This document shows, in pieces, positions 33,883 to 42,390 of a stretch of 48,586 nucleotides of DNA. Each line of letters opens with the position of its first letter. Within the stretch, counting starts at the first letter, position 1. Origin of the DNA: an uncultured Bacteroidota bacterium (GTDB lineage Bacteria; Bacteroidota; Bacteroidia; UBA4408); NCBI GenBank assembly GCA_903840505.1, contig CAIMGI010000196.1:1-48586 (forward strand), in the 5' to 3' direction. The translations under genes and the position numbers were made by a program. The notes under the pieces are model-generated. The model was not told where the DNA came from and searched no databases. It worked only from the letters and a program-made list of their open reading frames with translations.

Positions 33883-34326
33883 CTAGACGCCAAACTGTCT
33901 AAAATGATGATCTAAATGTTTGTAAGTAAGATGGCCCCACTCTTCGGGTTTTAATTTTCCAAAAGCAATGTGTGGCTTCCAATACCCTTCAAGACCCCGT
34001 TTGTAGGCCTCCTCAATATTTTTCGCAATGCGTTGCTTTTCCTTCTCAAACTCGCGCTCATCTGCAATTATAAATCCAGTACTCGTGGGTAAATTCTGAC
34101 TGAAAGGTTTTTTAGAAAGCACCATAGGCTTAACAATCCACCGCATAAAAATATTCGATTTCATTTCCAGTTCTATCTTTCCTAAGCTCATTTCCAATGC
34201 CTGATTACAATGCGCCAACATTTGTGCTACATTCATTTTTCCCCACAATGGCGCAGAGGAAGCGTTCAGTTGGTTTAGTCGCTGCTGAAAATCCTTGTAA
34301 GTTGTAGTATCAAATATTGTATTCAT
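33883..34326 (-). CDS. DUF1569 (DinB-like) protein
   Basis: A 147-residue cytoplasmic protein of the DUF1569 family, part of the DinB/YfiT four-helix metal-binding superfamily. The conserved first motif is WGKMNVAQMLAHCNQALEMSLG (His38 or nearby), and the C-terminal one is WGHLTYKHLDHHFRQFGV, which supplies two further histidines on one helix face; three His commonly bind a divalent metal. No reaction is known for this branch. It is monocistronic on the minus strand. Confidence 0.85.
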   Translation of the reverse strand: MNTIFDTTTYKDFQQRLNQLNASSAPLWGKMNVAQMLAHCNQALEMSLGKIELEMKSNIFMRWIVKPMVLSKKPFSQNLPTSTGFIIADEREFEKEKQRIAKNIEEAYKRGLEGYWKPHIAFGKLKPEEWGHLTYKHLDHHFRQFGV

Positions 34327-34402
34327 TGTTTTTGATTAGTTATTTGTAAAATTAATAAAAACAAGTACAATAAACCTAAACAACAAAAAGTAAAATTGCT
34401 TT

Positions 34403-35338
34403 TTACAAAATATATTTTGTATCGCTAAGCACTTTCTCTAATCCTTCTTCCAAAGCAATTAGCGGACTATTGAGCAGTGTTTTCATTTTTGCAATATCTG
34501 GTTTTCTGCGTGTCATATCTCCTTCTTTTAGCGCAGGAAGGTGTTCTATAACAGAGGAGGAACCTGTAAGCTTAACAATGGTATTTGCCAAGTCCAATAC
34601 CGAAACTTCAATATCACCTCCAACATTCACCACATCGTTTACAAATTGCTGCTTATAAAAAGCGTTTACTGTTGCCGAAATATTATCGTCAATAAAACAA
34701 AAGGTGCGTGTTTGCGAACCGTCCCCATATATGCTGATGGGCTTATTTTGCAATGCCAGCGAAATAAATTTTGAGATAACAAAGTCCTTACTTTGCTTTG
34801 GTCCGTAGGTATTAAAAAACCTAAAAATGGTATAATCCAAACCATATTCTTTTTTATACGAACGCAAAAAAGCCTCACACACATTTTTTACAATTGCATA
34901 AGGAACTCTTGAATTTAGTGGTGTAGTATGTTCATTTTGCGGAAATTCAACCGGCTCACCATACACTTCGGATGAAGAAGAATAATACACTCTTTTTACA
35001 CCTTTATCTCTTGATAAATTCAGTATGTTTTTAATCCCTTCTATGTCATTCAACACCATTACAGGATTATCCGTTGTTCTCTTTACACCCACCAGTGCCG
35101 CATAATGAAAAACGTAGTCAAAATTATTTTCGTTAAAAATACCTGAAAGTTCTTGTACATTGTTTACATCAGCTATTATAAACTGAATATTATTATTGGC
35201 TGATGTCGGTATCTTTTGCTCATCGCCTGTAACAAAATTGTCTATTATAACAATCTCGTTATCCTTGTTTTCCGCTAATTTTTCTGCCAAACAACTACCT
35301 ATAAAGCCTGCTCCTCCTGTAATTAATATTTTATTCAT
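34403..35338 (-). CDS. NAD-dependent nucleotide-sugar epimerase/dehydratase, extended SDR
   Basis: A 311-residue extended short-chain dehydrogenase. The NAD-binding motif is GGAGFIGS (residues 8-15), the catalytic Ser is in YYSSSSEVYGE (121-123), and Y147-x3-K151 completes the triad (PYAIVK). The substrate half includes RFFNTYGPKQ and the UDP-sugar ribose-binding SIYGDGSQTRTFCFIDD. This is the typical make-up of UDP-glucose 4-epimerase or UDP-glucuronate decarboxylase relatives. No other polysaccharide gene is adjacent, so the specific sugar cannot be named. Confidence 0.87.
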   Translation of the reverse strand: MNKILITGGAGFIGSCLAEKLAENKDNEIVIIDNFVTGDEQKIPTSANNNIQFIIADVNNVQELSGIFNENNFDYVFHYAALVGVKRTTDNPVMVLNDIEGIKNILNLSRDKGVKRVYYSSSSEVYGEPVEFPQNEHTTPLNSRVPYAIVKNVCEAFLRSYKKEYGLDYTIFRFFNTYGPKQSKDFVISKFISLALQNKPISIYGDGSQTRTFCFIDDNISATVNAFYKQQFVNDVVNVGGDIEVSVLDLANTIVKLTGSSSVIEHLPALKEGDMTRRKPDIAKMKTLLNSPLIALEEGLEKVLSDTKYIL

Positions 35339-35482
35339 ATACTTATCATTCTTTCAACGCAAAGCTAATAAGTTTTATTTTACTAGTGCATACAATCAAC
35401 CCCGCGAAGCTATAACGCATTACTTGCGAGTTGTATTTCTGCCCTCAAATCTGTACTTTCGCCCTTCCTAACAATAAAAACA

Positions 35483-35899
35483 ATGGCAGAAAACATAATA
35501 CACTCAGGTAAAGCTCCGGAACCGGTTGGTGCTTACCCGCACGCCCGAAAAGTGGGCAATTTGCTATTTCTTTCAGGAGTGGGACCACGTGAACGCGGTA
35601 CAAAAAAAATTCCCGGTGTTGAATTGGATAATCAAGGCAATATTGTTTCCTACGATATTGAAACACAATGCAGGAGTGTTTTTCAAAACATTAAATGGAT
35701 TCTAGAAGATGCAGGAAGCGCCTGGGATAACATTGTAGATGTACAGGTTTTTTTAACCAATATGAAGGACGACTTTCAAATCTATAACCGTGTGTATGCA
35801 GAATGGTTTAAGGAGAATCAACCCTGCCGAACAACCATTGAAATCAACTGTTTACCAACACCCATTGCCATAGAATTAAAAGTAATTGCTACAATATAA
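35483..35899 (+). CDS. RidA-family enamine deaminase, probable 2-aminomuconate deaminase
   Basis: A 138-residue member of the RidA/YjgF family. The invariant Arg is R116 in PCRTTIEINCLP. The whole sequence (PVGAYPHARKVGNLLFLSGVGPRERG, IPGVELDNQGN...YDIETQC, LPTPIAIELKVIA) matches what I recall of 2-aminomuconate deaminases (NbaF/AmnD type) of the kynurenine and 2-nitrobenzoate pathways better than generic RidA. These convert 2-aminomuconate to 4-oxalocrotonate and ammonia. A matching dehydrogenase that would produce 2-aminomuconate is encoded at 46.5 kb. Assignment to that pathway is inference; the family is certain. Confidence 0.85.
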   Translation: MAENIIHSGKAPEPVGAYPHARKVGNLLFLSGVGPRERGTKKIPGVELDNQGNIVSYDIETQCRSVFQNIKWILEDAGSAWDNIVDVQVFLTNMKDDFQIYNRVYAEWFKENQPCRTTIEINCLPTPIAIELKVIATI

Positions 35900-35905
35900 T
35901 GTGTC

Positions 35906-35952
35906 AATTTGAAAATTTGGAAATGGCTTAATTCATTTTCAAATATCAAATT
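35906..35952. repeat. Short AT-rich inverted repeat before ileS
   Basis: The 20 bases at 35906-35925 (starting AATTTGAAAATTTGG) pair with 35934-35952 (starting CATTTTCAAATATC) with two mismatches or one gap across an 8-nt loop. Similar AAATTTG/CAAATTT palindromes are, from memory, common intergenic repeats in Bacteroidota. It may be a multi-copy element or act in the ileS leader. Confidence 0.5.
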
Positions 35953-35969
35953 AATGAATTTTCGAATAT

Positions 35970-38900
35970 ATGACGAATTACAAAACTTACTCCGGTTTAA
36001 ATCTTTCGCAAACAGCTAAAGATGTGCAACAGAAATGGGACGAAGAAAACACTTTTGAAAAATCCATTAGCCTGCGTGAAGGAAAAGCTCCTTTTGTTTT
36101 TTATGAAGGACCTCCCAGCGCAAACGGATTACCTGGTATTCACCACGTAATGGCACGTTCCATCAAAGATATTTTTTGCAGATACAAAACACAAAAGGGC
36201 TTTCAGGTAAAACGCAAAGCAGGTTGGGACACGCACGGATTACCAATAGAATTAAGTGTTGAGAAGACATTGGGAATTACAAAAGAAGACATCGGTAAAA
36301 AAATTACCGTTGAAGAATACAACCTTGCCTGCCGCAAAGATGTAATGAAATACACCGATGTGTGGGCGGATGTTACAGCAAAAATGGGCTATTGGGTGGA
36401 TATGGAACATCCATACATCACTTACGATAATAAATACATTGAAAGCGTTTGGTGGTTATTGAGTAACCTTTACGCAAAAGGTGCCATCTACAAAGGCTTT
36501 ACTATTCAACCTTATTCTCCTGCTGCAGGAACGGGACTTTCATCACACGAATTGAACCAACCGGGATGCTACAGAGATGTAAAGGACAGAACGGCTGTTG
36601 CAATGTTTAAAATAATTGATAATGGACAATTAAAAGTTGATAATGTAGTTGGTGACGTTTATTTTTTAGCGTGGACGACAACCCCTTGGACTTTGCCTTC
36701 TAATACTGCTTTGGCTGTGGGGAAGAATATTGATTATGTATTAGTTAAAACATTTAATCCGTTTTCACATACGATTACAAATGTTGTTCTTGCTAAAGAA
36801 TTAGTTGGAAAACATTTTCCAGAAAAAAATAAAGAGTTAAAATTTGAGGATTATAAAGCTGGAGACAAAGCTATACCATTTCAAATTATCTGCGAGTTCA
36901 AAGGCTCCGATTTAGCAGGCATTTCCTACGAACAACTATTGCCATTTGCAAAGCCAAGCGATGGCGATGCATTCAAAGTAATCATTGGAGATTTCGTTAC
37001 TACCGAAGACGGAACAGGAATTGTACACATCGCGCCAAGCTTTGGTGCAGATGATTTTAGAGTGGCGAAACAAAATGGAATTGGATCATTAACACTGGTT
37101 GACAGACGTGGTAAATTTTTACCTGAAGTGAAAGATGGTGTATTTTTATTTGGCGAAGAATATGTAAAAGAAGCATATTTAACCGATGCGGAAAAAGAAG
37201 AAGAATTTAAGAATCAGAAAAAAATATTAGAAGCTGCAGGAAAGATCAAAGAGCTTAAAGCTTATCTGAGTGTTGATGAACGCATCGTTTTGAAATTGCA
37301 GGAAGAAGGGAAGCTCTTCAAAAAAGAGACTTACGAGCACAGTTATCCGCATTGCTGGAGAACCGACAAACCTGTTTTATATTATCCTTTGGATTCCTGG
37401 TTTATAAAAACTACCGATTACAAAGAGCGAATGATTGAGTTGAACAAAACCATCAACTGGAAGCCTGAATCAACCGGTACAGGTCGTTTTGGTAACTGGT
37501 TAGAAAATTTGAACGACTGGAATTTATCACGTTCGCGCTTTTGGGGAATTCCAATTCCAATCTGGACAAGTGAAGATAAATCGGAACAAATAATTATTGG
37601 TTCGGTTGAAGAGTTGAAAAAGGAAATTGAAAATGCGGTTACTAAAAATGCAATGACAGAAAATCCGCTTGCGAAATTTAATGCAGGTGATATGTCAGAA
37701 ACAAATTACAACACGTTTGATTTACATAAACCATATGCTGATAACATTGTGTTAGAACGCAATGGCAAAAAGCTTTTCCGTGAACCAGATTTAATTGACG
37801 TTTGGTTTGATTCAGGAGCAATGCCTTATGCGCAATTGCATTATCCTTTTGAGAATAAGGAATTGATTGATGGCCACTCCGCTTTCCCTGCCGATTTTAT
37901 TGCAGAAGGTGTGGACCAAACACGTGGTTGGTTTTTTACTTTACACGCAATCGCTACGATGTGTTTTGATTCTGTTGCTTTCAAAAATGTAGTTTCTAAC
38001 GGTTTGGTGTTGGATAAAAACGGACAAAAAATGAGCAAGCGTTTGGGTAACGCTGTTGATCCATTTTCAACCATTGAAAAATATGGTCCGGATGCTACAC
38101 GCTGGTATATGATTACCAATGCTGCTCCTTGGGATAATTTAAAATTCGATATCGAAGGCATCACCGAATCGCAACGTAAGTTTTTTGGAACATTGCACAA
38201 TACCTATTCGTTTTTTGCATTGTATGCTAACGTTGATGGATTTAATTATTCAGAAGCAGATATTCCAATGAATGAACGCGCAGAAATCGACAGATGGATT
38301 ATTTCGGAACTAAATAGCTTGATTAAAAAAGTAGATGAGGCTTACAGTGATTACGAGCCACACCGTGCCGGACGACTGATTGAGAATTTTGTAGACGAAC
38401 ATTTAAGCAACTGGTATGTTCGTTTGTGTAGAAGGCGTTTTTGGAAAGGCGATTATTCGCAAGATAAAATTGCAGCGTATCAAACCTTATATACTTGCTT
38501 AGAAATAATTGCAAAGCTTTCAGCACCCATAGCTCCATTTTTTATGGAAAGGCTGTTCTGTGATTTAAATTCTATAACAAGTCGTGATAAATCAGAATCA
38601 ATACACCTAAGTAACTTTCCTGCATTCGATGAAAAAGTTATTGATACTGATTTAGAAGAACGCATGGAGTTGGCGCAAAAAATTTCTTCAATGGTTTTAT
38701 CTATTCGTAAAAAAGAAAATATCCGTGTTCGTCAGCCCTTAAATAAAATTCAGATCCCTGTATTAGACGATTCCTTCAAAACAAAAATTGAGGCGGTTAA
38801 AGAATTGATTTTATCGGAAGTGAATGTGAAATTTTTGGATTTTGTAGATGAGTCACAAACCCAAATTGTGAAAAACCTGAAATTGAATTTTAAAACATTG

Positions 38901-39401
38901 GGCAAAAAATGCGGAAAGCATATGAAGGATGTTCAAAATTCAGCAAACGAAAATTCTCAGGCTATTATTTCGGGAATTGAAAAAACCGGAAAGTTTGAAC
39001 TGAAATTTGGTGCCGATTCTATCGTTTTAGAAGCCGAGGATGTGGAAATTATCCCCGTTGACATTCCTGGGTGGAAAGTGGTTAATTCCGGACAATTGAC
39101 TGTGGCTCTTGACATTACAATAAGCCAAGGCCTAAAAGAAGAGGGCCTTGCCAGGGAATTGGTTAACCGAATTCAGAATATTCGAAAAGAAAGCAATTTG
39201 GACGTTACAGACCGAATTGACATAAAAATTCAGAGAAATTCAGCAATTGATACTTCAATAAACAATAATTTGAACTATATTTGCTCGGAAACTTTAGCTT
39301 CTTCGTTAGAACTAGTTGATAGTGTGGACACTACCACATCTGTGGAAGTAGAATTAACAGAGGACACAAAGACCTTAATAGCTATTACTAAATTGAATTA
39401 A
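35970..39401 (+). CDS. ileS: Isoleucyl-tRNA synthetase
   Basis: A 1143-residue class-I synthetase of the longer, eukaryote-like type (bacterial short form is about 930). The HIGH-equivalent is GLPGIHHVMAR (about residues 53-63) and the KMSKR motif is present near 686-690 (KMSKRLGNAVDP). The CP1 editing domain shows the conserved TTTPWTLPSNTALAV and the Asp-bearing GTGIVHIAPSFGADDF. The anticodon-binding domain is recognisable from about 770 (ERAEIDRWIISELN). It charges tRNA-Ile and edits valine. It is first in the ileS-dksA-lspA cluster seen in many Bacteroidota. Confidence 0.98.
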   Translation: MTNYKTYSGLNLSQTAKDVQQKWDEENTFEKSISLREGKAPFVFYEGPPSANGLPGIHHVMARSIKDIFCRYKTQKGFQVKRKAGWDTHGLPIELSVEKTLGITKEDIGKKITVEEYNLACRKDVMKYTDVWADVTAKMGYWVDMEHPYITYDNKYIESVWWLLSNLYAKGAIYKGFTIQPYSPAAGTGLSSHELNQPGCYRDVKDRTAVAMFKIIDNGQLKVDNVVGDVYFLAWTTTPWTLPSNTALAVGKNIDYVLVKTFNPFSHTITNVVLAKELVGKHFPEKNKELKFEDYKAGDKAIPFQIICEFKGSDLAGISYEQLLPFAKPSDGDAFKVIIGDFVTTEDGTGIVHIAPSFGADDFRVAKQNGIGSLTLVDRRGKFLPEVKDGVFLFGEEYVKEAYLTDAEKEEEFKNQKKILEAAGKIKELKAYLSVDERIVLKLQEEGKLFKKETYEHSYPHCWRTDKPVLYYPLDSWFIKTTDYKERMIELNKTINWKPESTGTGRFGNWLENLNDWNLSRSRFWGIPIPIWTSEDKSEQIIIGSVEELKKEIENAVTKNAMTENPLAKFNAGDMSETNYNTFDLHKPYADNIVLERNGKKLFREPDLIDVWFDSGAMPYAQLHYPFENKELIDGHSAFPADFIAEGVDQTRGWFFTLHAIATMCFDSVAFKNVVSNGLVLDKNGQKMSKRLGNAVDPFSTIEKYGPDATRWYMITNAAPWDNLKFDIEGITESQRKFFGTLHNTYSFFALYANVDGFNYSEADIPMNERAEIDRWIISELNSLIKKVDEAYSDYEPHRAGRLIENFVDEHLSNWYVRLCRRRFWKGDYSQDKIAAYQTLYTCLEIIAKLSAPIAPFFMERLFCDLNSITSRDKSESIHLSNFPAFDEKVIDTDLEERMELAQKISSMVLSIRKKENIRVRQPLNKIQIPVLDDSFKTKIEAVKELILSEVNVKFLDFVDESQTQIVKNLKLNFKTLGKKCGKHMKDVQNSANENSQAIISGIEKTGKFELKFGADSIVLEAEDVEIIPVDIPGWKVVNSGQLTVALDITISQGLKEEGLARELVNRIQNIRKESNLDVTDRIDIKIQRNSAIDTSINNNLNYICSETLASSLELVDSVDTTTSVEVELTEDTKTLIAITKLN

Positions 39402-39412
39402 ATCCATTAAAA

Positions 39413-40426
39413 ATGGCAAAGAAAGCAAAAAAAAAAGTGAGTAAACCTGTTAAAAAAGCAGTTTCAAAGAAAATAGCACCCAAAAAAGCGGTTAAAAAAG
39501 TGGCGCCAAAAAAGGATGCTAAGCCTGTTAAAAAAGTTGTAGCCAAAAAAGTTGCGCCAAAAAAGGTTTCTAAACCTGTTAAGAAAGCTGTTGCGAAAAA
39601 GGTTGCTCCAAAAAAAATAGTAAAAAAGATTGCACCGAAAAAAGTGGTTAAACCTATCAAAAAAGCAATAGCGAAAAAAGCTGCGCCCAAAAAAGTGGTT
39701 AAGCCAATTAAGAAAGCTGTTGCGAAAAAAGTTGCACCAAAAAAAGTAGCGAAACCGATTAAGAAAGCTATTGCAAAAAAAGTGGCTCCGAAAAAAGTAG
39801 CGAAACCTGTTAAGAAAATTGTAGCGAAAAAAGCAAATGTAAAGGTGGCTAAAAAAGTGGAAGTTAAAAAAGCGACTCCTGCCAAACCAATAGCTAAAGC
39901 ATTACCAAAAAAGACGGTTGCTCCGGTAAAACCTGTAGAAGTTGTGAAGGCGGTTGTAGCCCCTGTTAAAAAAGTTGAACCAATGAGCAAGCCTACAGTG
40001 TTTGCACAAAAACAAATTCCGGTAGTAAAACTACCTACAATTATAAAATCAAAAGAAGTGGTGAAATATTCAGACAAGGATTTAGTAGAGTTCAAGGTGT
40101 TGATTGTAAAGAAATTAGCAGAAGCAAAAAAAGATTTTGAATTGCTGAAAGACACCTTATCACACAAGGACAATAACGGAACAGATGACACATCTCCAAC
40201 ATTTAAATTATTGGCAGATGGCTCGGATGTTATGTCAAAAGAAGAGACTGCACAATTAGCCGTTCGTCAGCAAAAATTCATTTTGAGTCTTGAGAATGCA
40301 TTAATTCGTATTGAAAACAAAACGTATGGAATTTGCCGTGAAACAGGTCAACTTATTTCTAAAGACCGACTTAGAAGTGTGCCGCACGCAACCTTAAGCA
40401 TAGAGGCAAAAAAAGCACAATCCTAA
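39413..40426 (+). CDS. Histone-H1-like tail fused to a TraR/DksA-family domain
   Basis: A 337-residue protein in two parts. Residues 1-190 are a low-complexity Lys/Ala/Pro/Val tail built of about ten variants of a KKVAPKK-VxKPVKKA unit, like histone H1 and the AlgP/HC tails. Residues 219-337 are a DksA/TraR domain: coiled coil YSDKDLVEFKVLIVKKLAEAKKDF, a SDVMSKEETAQLAVRQQKFILSLENALIRI helix, and the zinc-finger-like end YGICRETGQLISKDRLRSVPHATLSIEAK. Only one of the four zinc cysteines remains (C308), as is usual in this branch. It has an internal Met at 191 (MSKPTVFAQK, 39983) that could give a tail-less form. It lies 11 bp after ileS and before lspA. Confidence 0.92.
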   Translation: MAKKAKKKVSKPVKKAVSKKIAPKKAVKKVAPKKDAKPVKKVVAKKVAPKKVSKPVKKAVAKKVAPKKIVKKIAPKKVVKPIKKAIAKKAAPKKVVKPIKKAVAKKVAPKKVAKPIKKAIAKKVAPKKVAKPVKKIVAKKANVKVAKKVEVKKATPAKPIAKALPKKTVAPVKPVEVVKAVVAPVKKVEPMSKPTVFAQKQIPVVKLPTIIKSKEVVKYSDKDLVEFKVLIVKKLAEAKKDFELLKDTLSHKDNNGTDDTSPTFKLLADGSDVMSKEETAQLAVRQQKFILSLENALIRIENKTYGICRETGQLISKDRLRSVPHATLSIEAKKAQS

Positions 40427-40434
40427 ATACAATT

Positions 40435-40471
40435 AATTACCCTTAAGGAAATAAATTCTTTGAGGGTAATT
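40435..40471 (+). terminator. Hairpin between dksA and lspA
   Basis: AATTACCCT (40435-40443) pairs with AGGGTAATT (40463-40471), a perfect 9-bp stem whose loop also contains AAGGAA/TTCTTT pairing. The trailing T run is short (TTTC), so it may be a weak terminator or an mRNA processing/stability element. Confidence 0.45.
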
Positions 40472-40489
40472 TCAATCTGACGCAATTAC

Positions 40490-41158
40490 GTGAAAAAGCC
40501 TCTTATCCTTATTTTATTGGTATTGTTTATCGACCAGTTTATTAAAATCTGGATTAAAACCCACATGTATTTTGGTCAAGAATACAATGTACTTGGTCAT
40601 TGGTTTATCATCCACTTTACCGAAAATAACGGAATGGCATTTGGAATGGAATTTGGCGGGGAATGGGGTAAATTATTTCTAAGCACCTTTCGGATTATTG
40701 CTATACTTGGTTTGGGTTATTACTTATATACTCTTACCAAAAACAACGAGCCAACCGGCTATATTTTAAGTATAGCTTTAATTTTTGCAGGTGCTTTTGG
40801 AAACATTATCGACAGCACCTTTTACGGTAAGTTTTTTAGTGAAAGCTATTCCGAAATTGCCACTTTTATGCCTCCCGAAGGGGGGTATGCTAAACTACTT
40901 CACGGCAAAGTAGTAGATATGTTTTATTTTCCCTTGATAGAAGGCCATTTCCCTTCTTGGTTCCCATTTTGGGGCAGCGAAGATTTTGTTTTCTTTCGAC
41001 CGGTATTTAATTTTGCCGATGCTTCCATTACGGTTGGCGTATGTATTATCATTTTAAATCAACGCACCTATTTTAAGGAAAAAACACCTGTTCTTGCAGA
41101 AGAAAAAAACCCTGTTACAGAACAAACTCCAACACCAAATGAAAATGAAGAGGCATAA
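40490..41158 (+). CDS. lspA: Lipoprotein signal peptidase (signal peptidase II)
   Basis: A 222-residue inner-membrane aspartyl protease that removes signal peptides from lipoproteins; it starts with GTG at 40490. Family motifs in order: FIDQFIKIWIK (first helix), FTENNGMAFGM (NxGxAFG), AFGNIIDSTFYG, VVDMF with catalytic D143, and FNFADASI with catalytic D177. The two Asp are 34 residues apart rather than about 19 because of an insert (YFPLIEGHFPSWFPFWGSEDFVFFRP) common in Bacteroidota LspA. It overlaps the next gene's start. Confidence 0.95.
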   Translation: MKKPLILILLVLFIDQFIKIWIKTHMYFGQEYNVLGHWFIIHFTENNGMAFGMEFGGEWGKLFLSTFRIIAILGLGYYLYTLTKNNEPTGYILSIALIFAGAFGNIIDSTFYGKFFSESYSEIATFMPPEGGYAKLLHGKVVDMFYFPLIEGHFPSWFPFWGSEDFVFFRPVFNFADASITVGVCIIILNQRTYFKEKTPVLAEEKNPVTEQTPTPNENEEA

Positions 41159-41648
41159 TTTTTTATTGCTTCTGCCGATTCTCCTTCTAACATTAACACT
41201 CTTTTATTCCTGCTACAATCATAACAAGAAGCAAGAAAGTAATTCTATAGAACAGTTAAAATGGATTTGCGATACCTGGCAAAATGTATCCGACTCTGTT
41301 TTAACAAAAGAAGAGTGGACTGTACAAGGCGACACCTTACTTTCCGGAATAGGTTTGGCAGTAGCAAACAACAACGATACTCTTTTTTATGAACGTTTAA
41401 AAATAGGCTTTAGAAATAATACACTGTATTACATACCAACTGTACAAGGTCAAAACAATGGGGAAGAAATTGTTTTTAAGCTAACAGCACTTAGCGATAC
41501 ACATTTCGTTTTTGAAAACCCTTTGCACGATTTTCCAAAAAAAATCTCATATTACCATCGCACAAAAAACGAATTGTATGCCGAGGTAGAAGGTTTAATA
41601 GATGGAAAAATAAGAATAGAAGAATTCCGTTTATCTCGCGCCAATTAG
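41145..41648 (+). CDS. DUF6265 lipoprotein
   Basis: I start it at the ATG at 41145 (167 residues), overlapping the last 14 bases of lspA; an ATG two codons earlier (41139) is equally possible, and the open frame extends back to 41094. The signal MKRHNFLLLLPILLLTLTLFYSCYN ends in a lipobox-like FYSC. The mature domain has the DUF6265 pattern: LKWICDTWQNVSDSVLTKEEW, LLSGIGLAV, and FVFENPLHDFPKKISYYHR. This predicts a lipocalin-like beta-barrel. Function unknown. Confidence 0.82.
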   Translation: MKRHNFLLLLPILLLTLTLFYSCYNHNKKQESNSIEQLKWICDTWQNVSDSVLTKEEWTVQGDTLLSGIGLAVANNNDTLFYERLKIGFRNNTLYYIPTVQGQNNGEEIVFKLTALSDTHFVFENPLHDFPKKISYYHRTKNELYAEVEGLIDGKIRIEEFRLSRAN

Positions 41649-42333
41649 CATTTGGGGCGGCTTTCATAATATACCACCCTCCATTCGCCTTTTATTTTTC
41701 TAACCAATAACTGGCAATCGACTTCCTGAGAAGTGTCATTATAAGGAACATAACCAACCTTGCCATTTTTCATAACAATTTTACACCAACGATTTCCCAT
41801 AATGTCATTGCTATCGTTAGCTTGATTTGATTTAACAATTGTTTTCGATAAGGAGGCAACCACCTTGGAAGTATAGGTTGGCATTGCATATATTTTTTGA
41901 TTATCTTCAGTAAGAAATAGGTCGTAAATGTTTGTTACATTGCGAAAATAATAAGGAGCTTCATATAATACATCCTTTCTGCCAATAATACGTTCTTCTA
42001 TAAGAAACTTGTCCTTTTCAGGGAAAACAACAAAACCCTGATTCACAACAAAAAACATTCTGTCCATCCAGAATCGAGCGTAGCCCGTATCGTATTTTAA
42101 ATGATTGTACAGGCATTTTTTTCTGAATGCATCCCACACAAATCGGTTGCAATGGTATCTGAAACCAGTAACATAAAAGCATCTACTTCTTTGTTCTTTA
42201 AGGCAATTGAAAGCTTGTTACGAAAAACAATAAAGGTTGAATCGGTTATAAGATGGGGCTTTACGTCCGATTGACCAAACAAATAAGTACCAAAAAAAAG
42301 TAATGTGATGAATAGTTTATGTGATGCTTTCAT
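41645..42333 (-). pseudogene. Exported SH3-domain protein, split by a one-base frameshift
   Basis: Two overlapping frames join into one plausible protein of about 229 residues. The first (ATG at 42333) gives a signal peptide (MKASHKLFITLLFFGTYLFGQ) and runs to ...LLVSDTIATDLC near 42135, then terminates about 14 codons later at 42097. The second frame continues WDAFRKKCLYNHLKYDTGYARFWMD to 41645. Adding one base around 42130-42135 (a TTGTGTGGG tract) restores DLCWDAFRKKC. The C-terminal part (YTSKVVASLSKTI...WCKIVMKNGKVGYVP) is a bacterial SH3-like domain. It is either a recent pseudogene or a sequencing error. Confidence 0.72.
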
Positions 42334-42363
42334 TGTTTTCCATTAACAATAAACATACCAAAC

Positions 42364-42390
42364 AAAAAGGGGCTATATAAGTCCCTTTTC
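42364..42390 (-). terminator. Terminator after radA
   Basis: Read on the minus strand, AAAAGGG and CCCCTTTTTG pair across about 11 nt immediately after the radA stop codon (42391), followed by T-rich sequence. Confidence 0.6.

Noticed and set aside
36600-36660. NGQLKVDNVVGDVYF stretch in ileS as an inserted protein repeat
   Set aside because: It fits the length and flow of the CP1 editing domain before the WTTTPWTLPSN motif and is not repeated elsewhere in the gene.
39430-39840. Repeated AAAAAAGT(T/G)GC(A/G/T)CC units resembling a CRISPR-like or satellite array
   Set aside because: They are in-frame codons for the KKVAPKK unit of the H1-like tail, with spacing variation and synonymous differences; there are no unique spacers.
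39388-40191. Antisense 267-residue open frame opposite the lysine-rich tail
   Set aside because: The lack of stops is a by-product of the AAA/GTT-rich codons on the other strand; the product is a low-complexity Phe/Ala/Thr chain.
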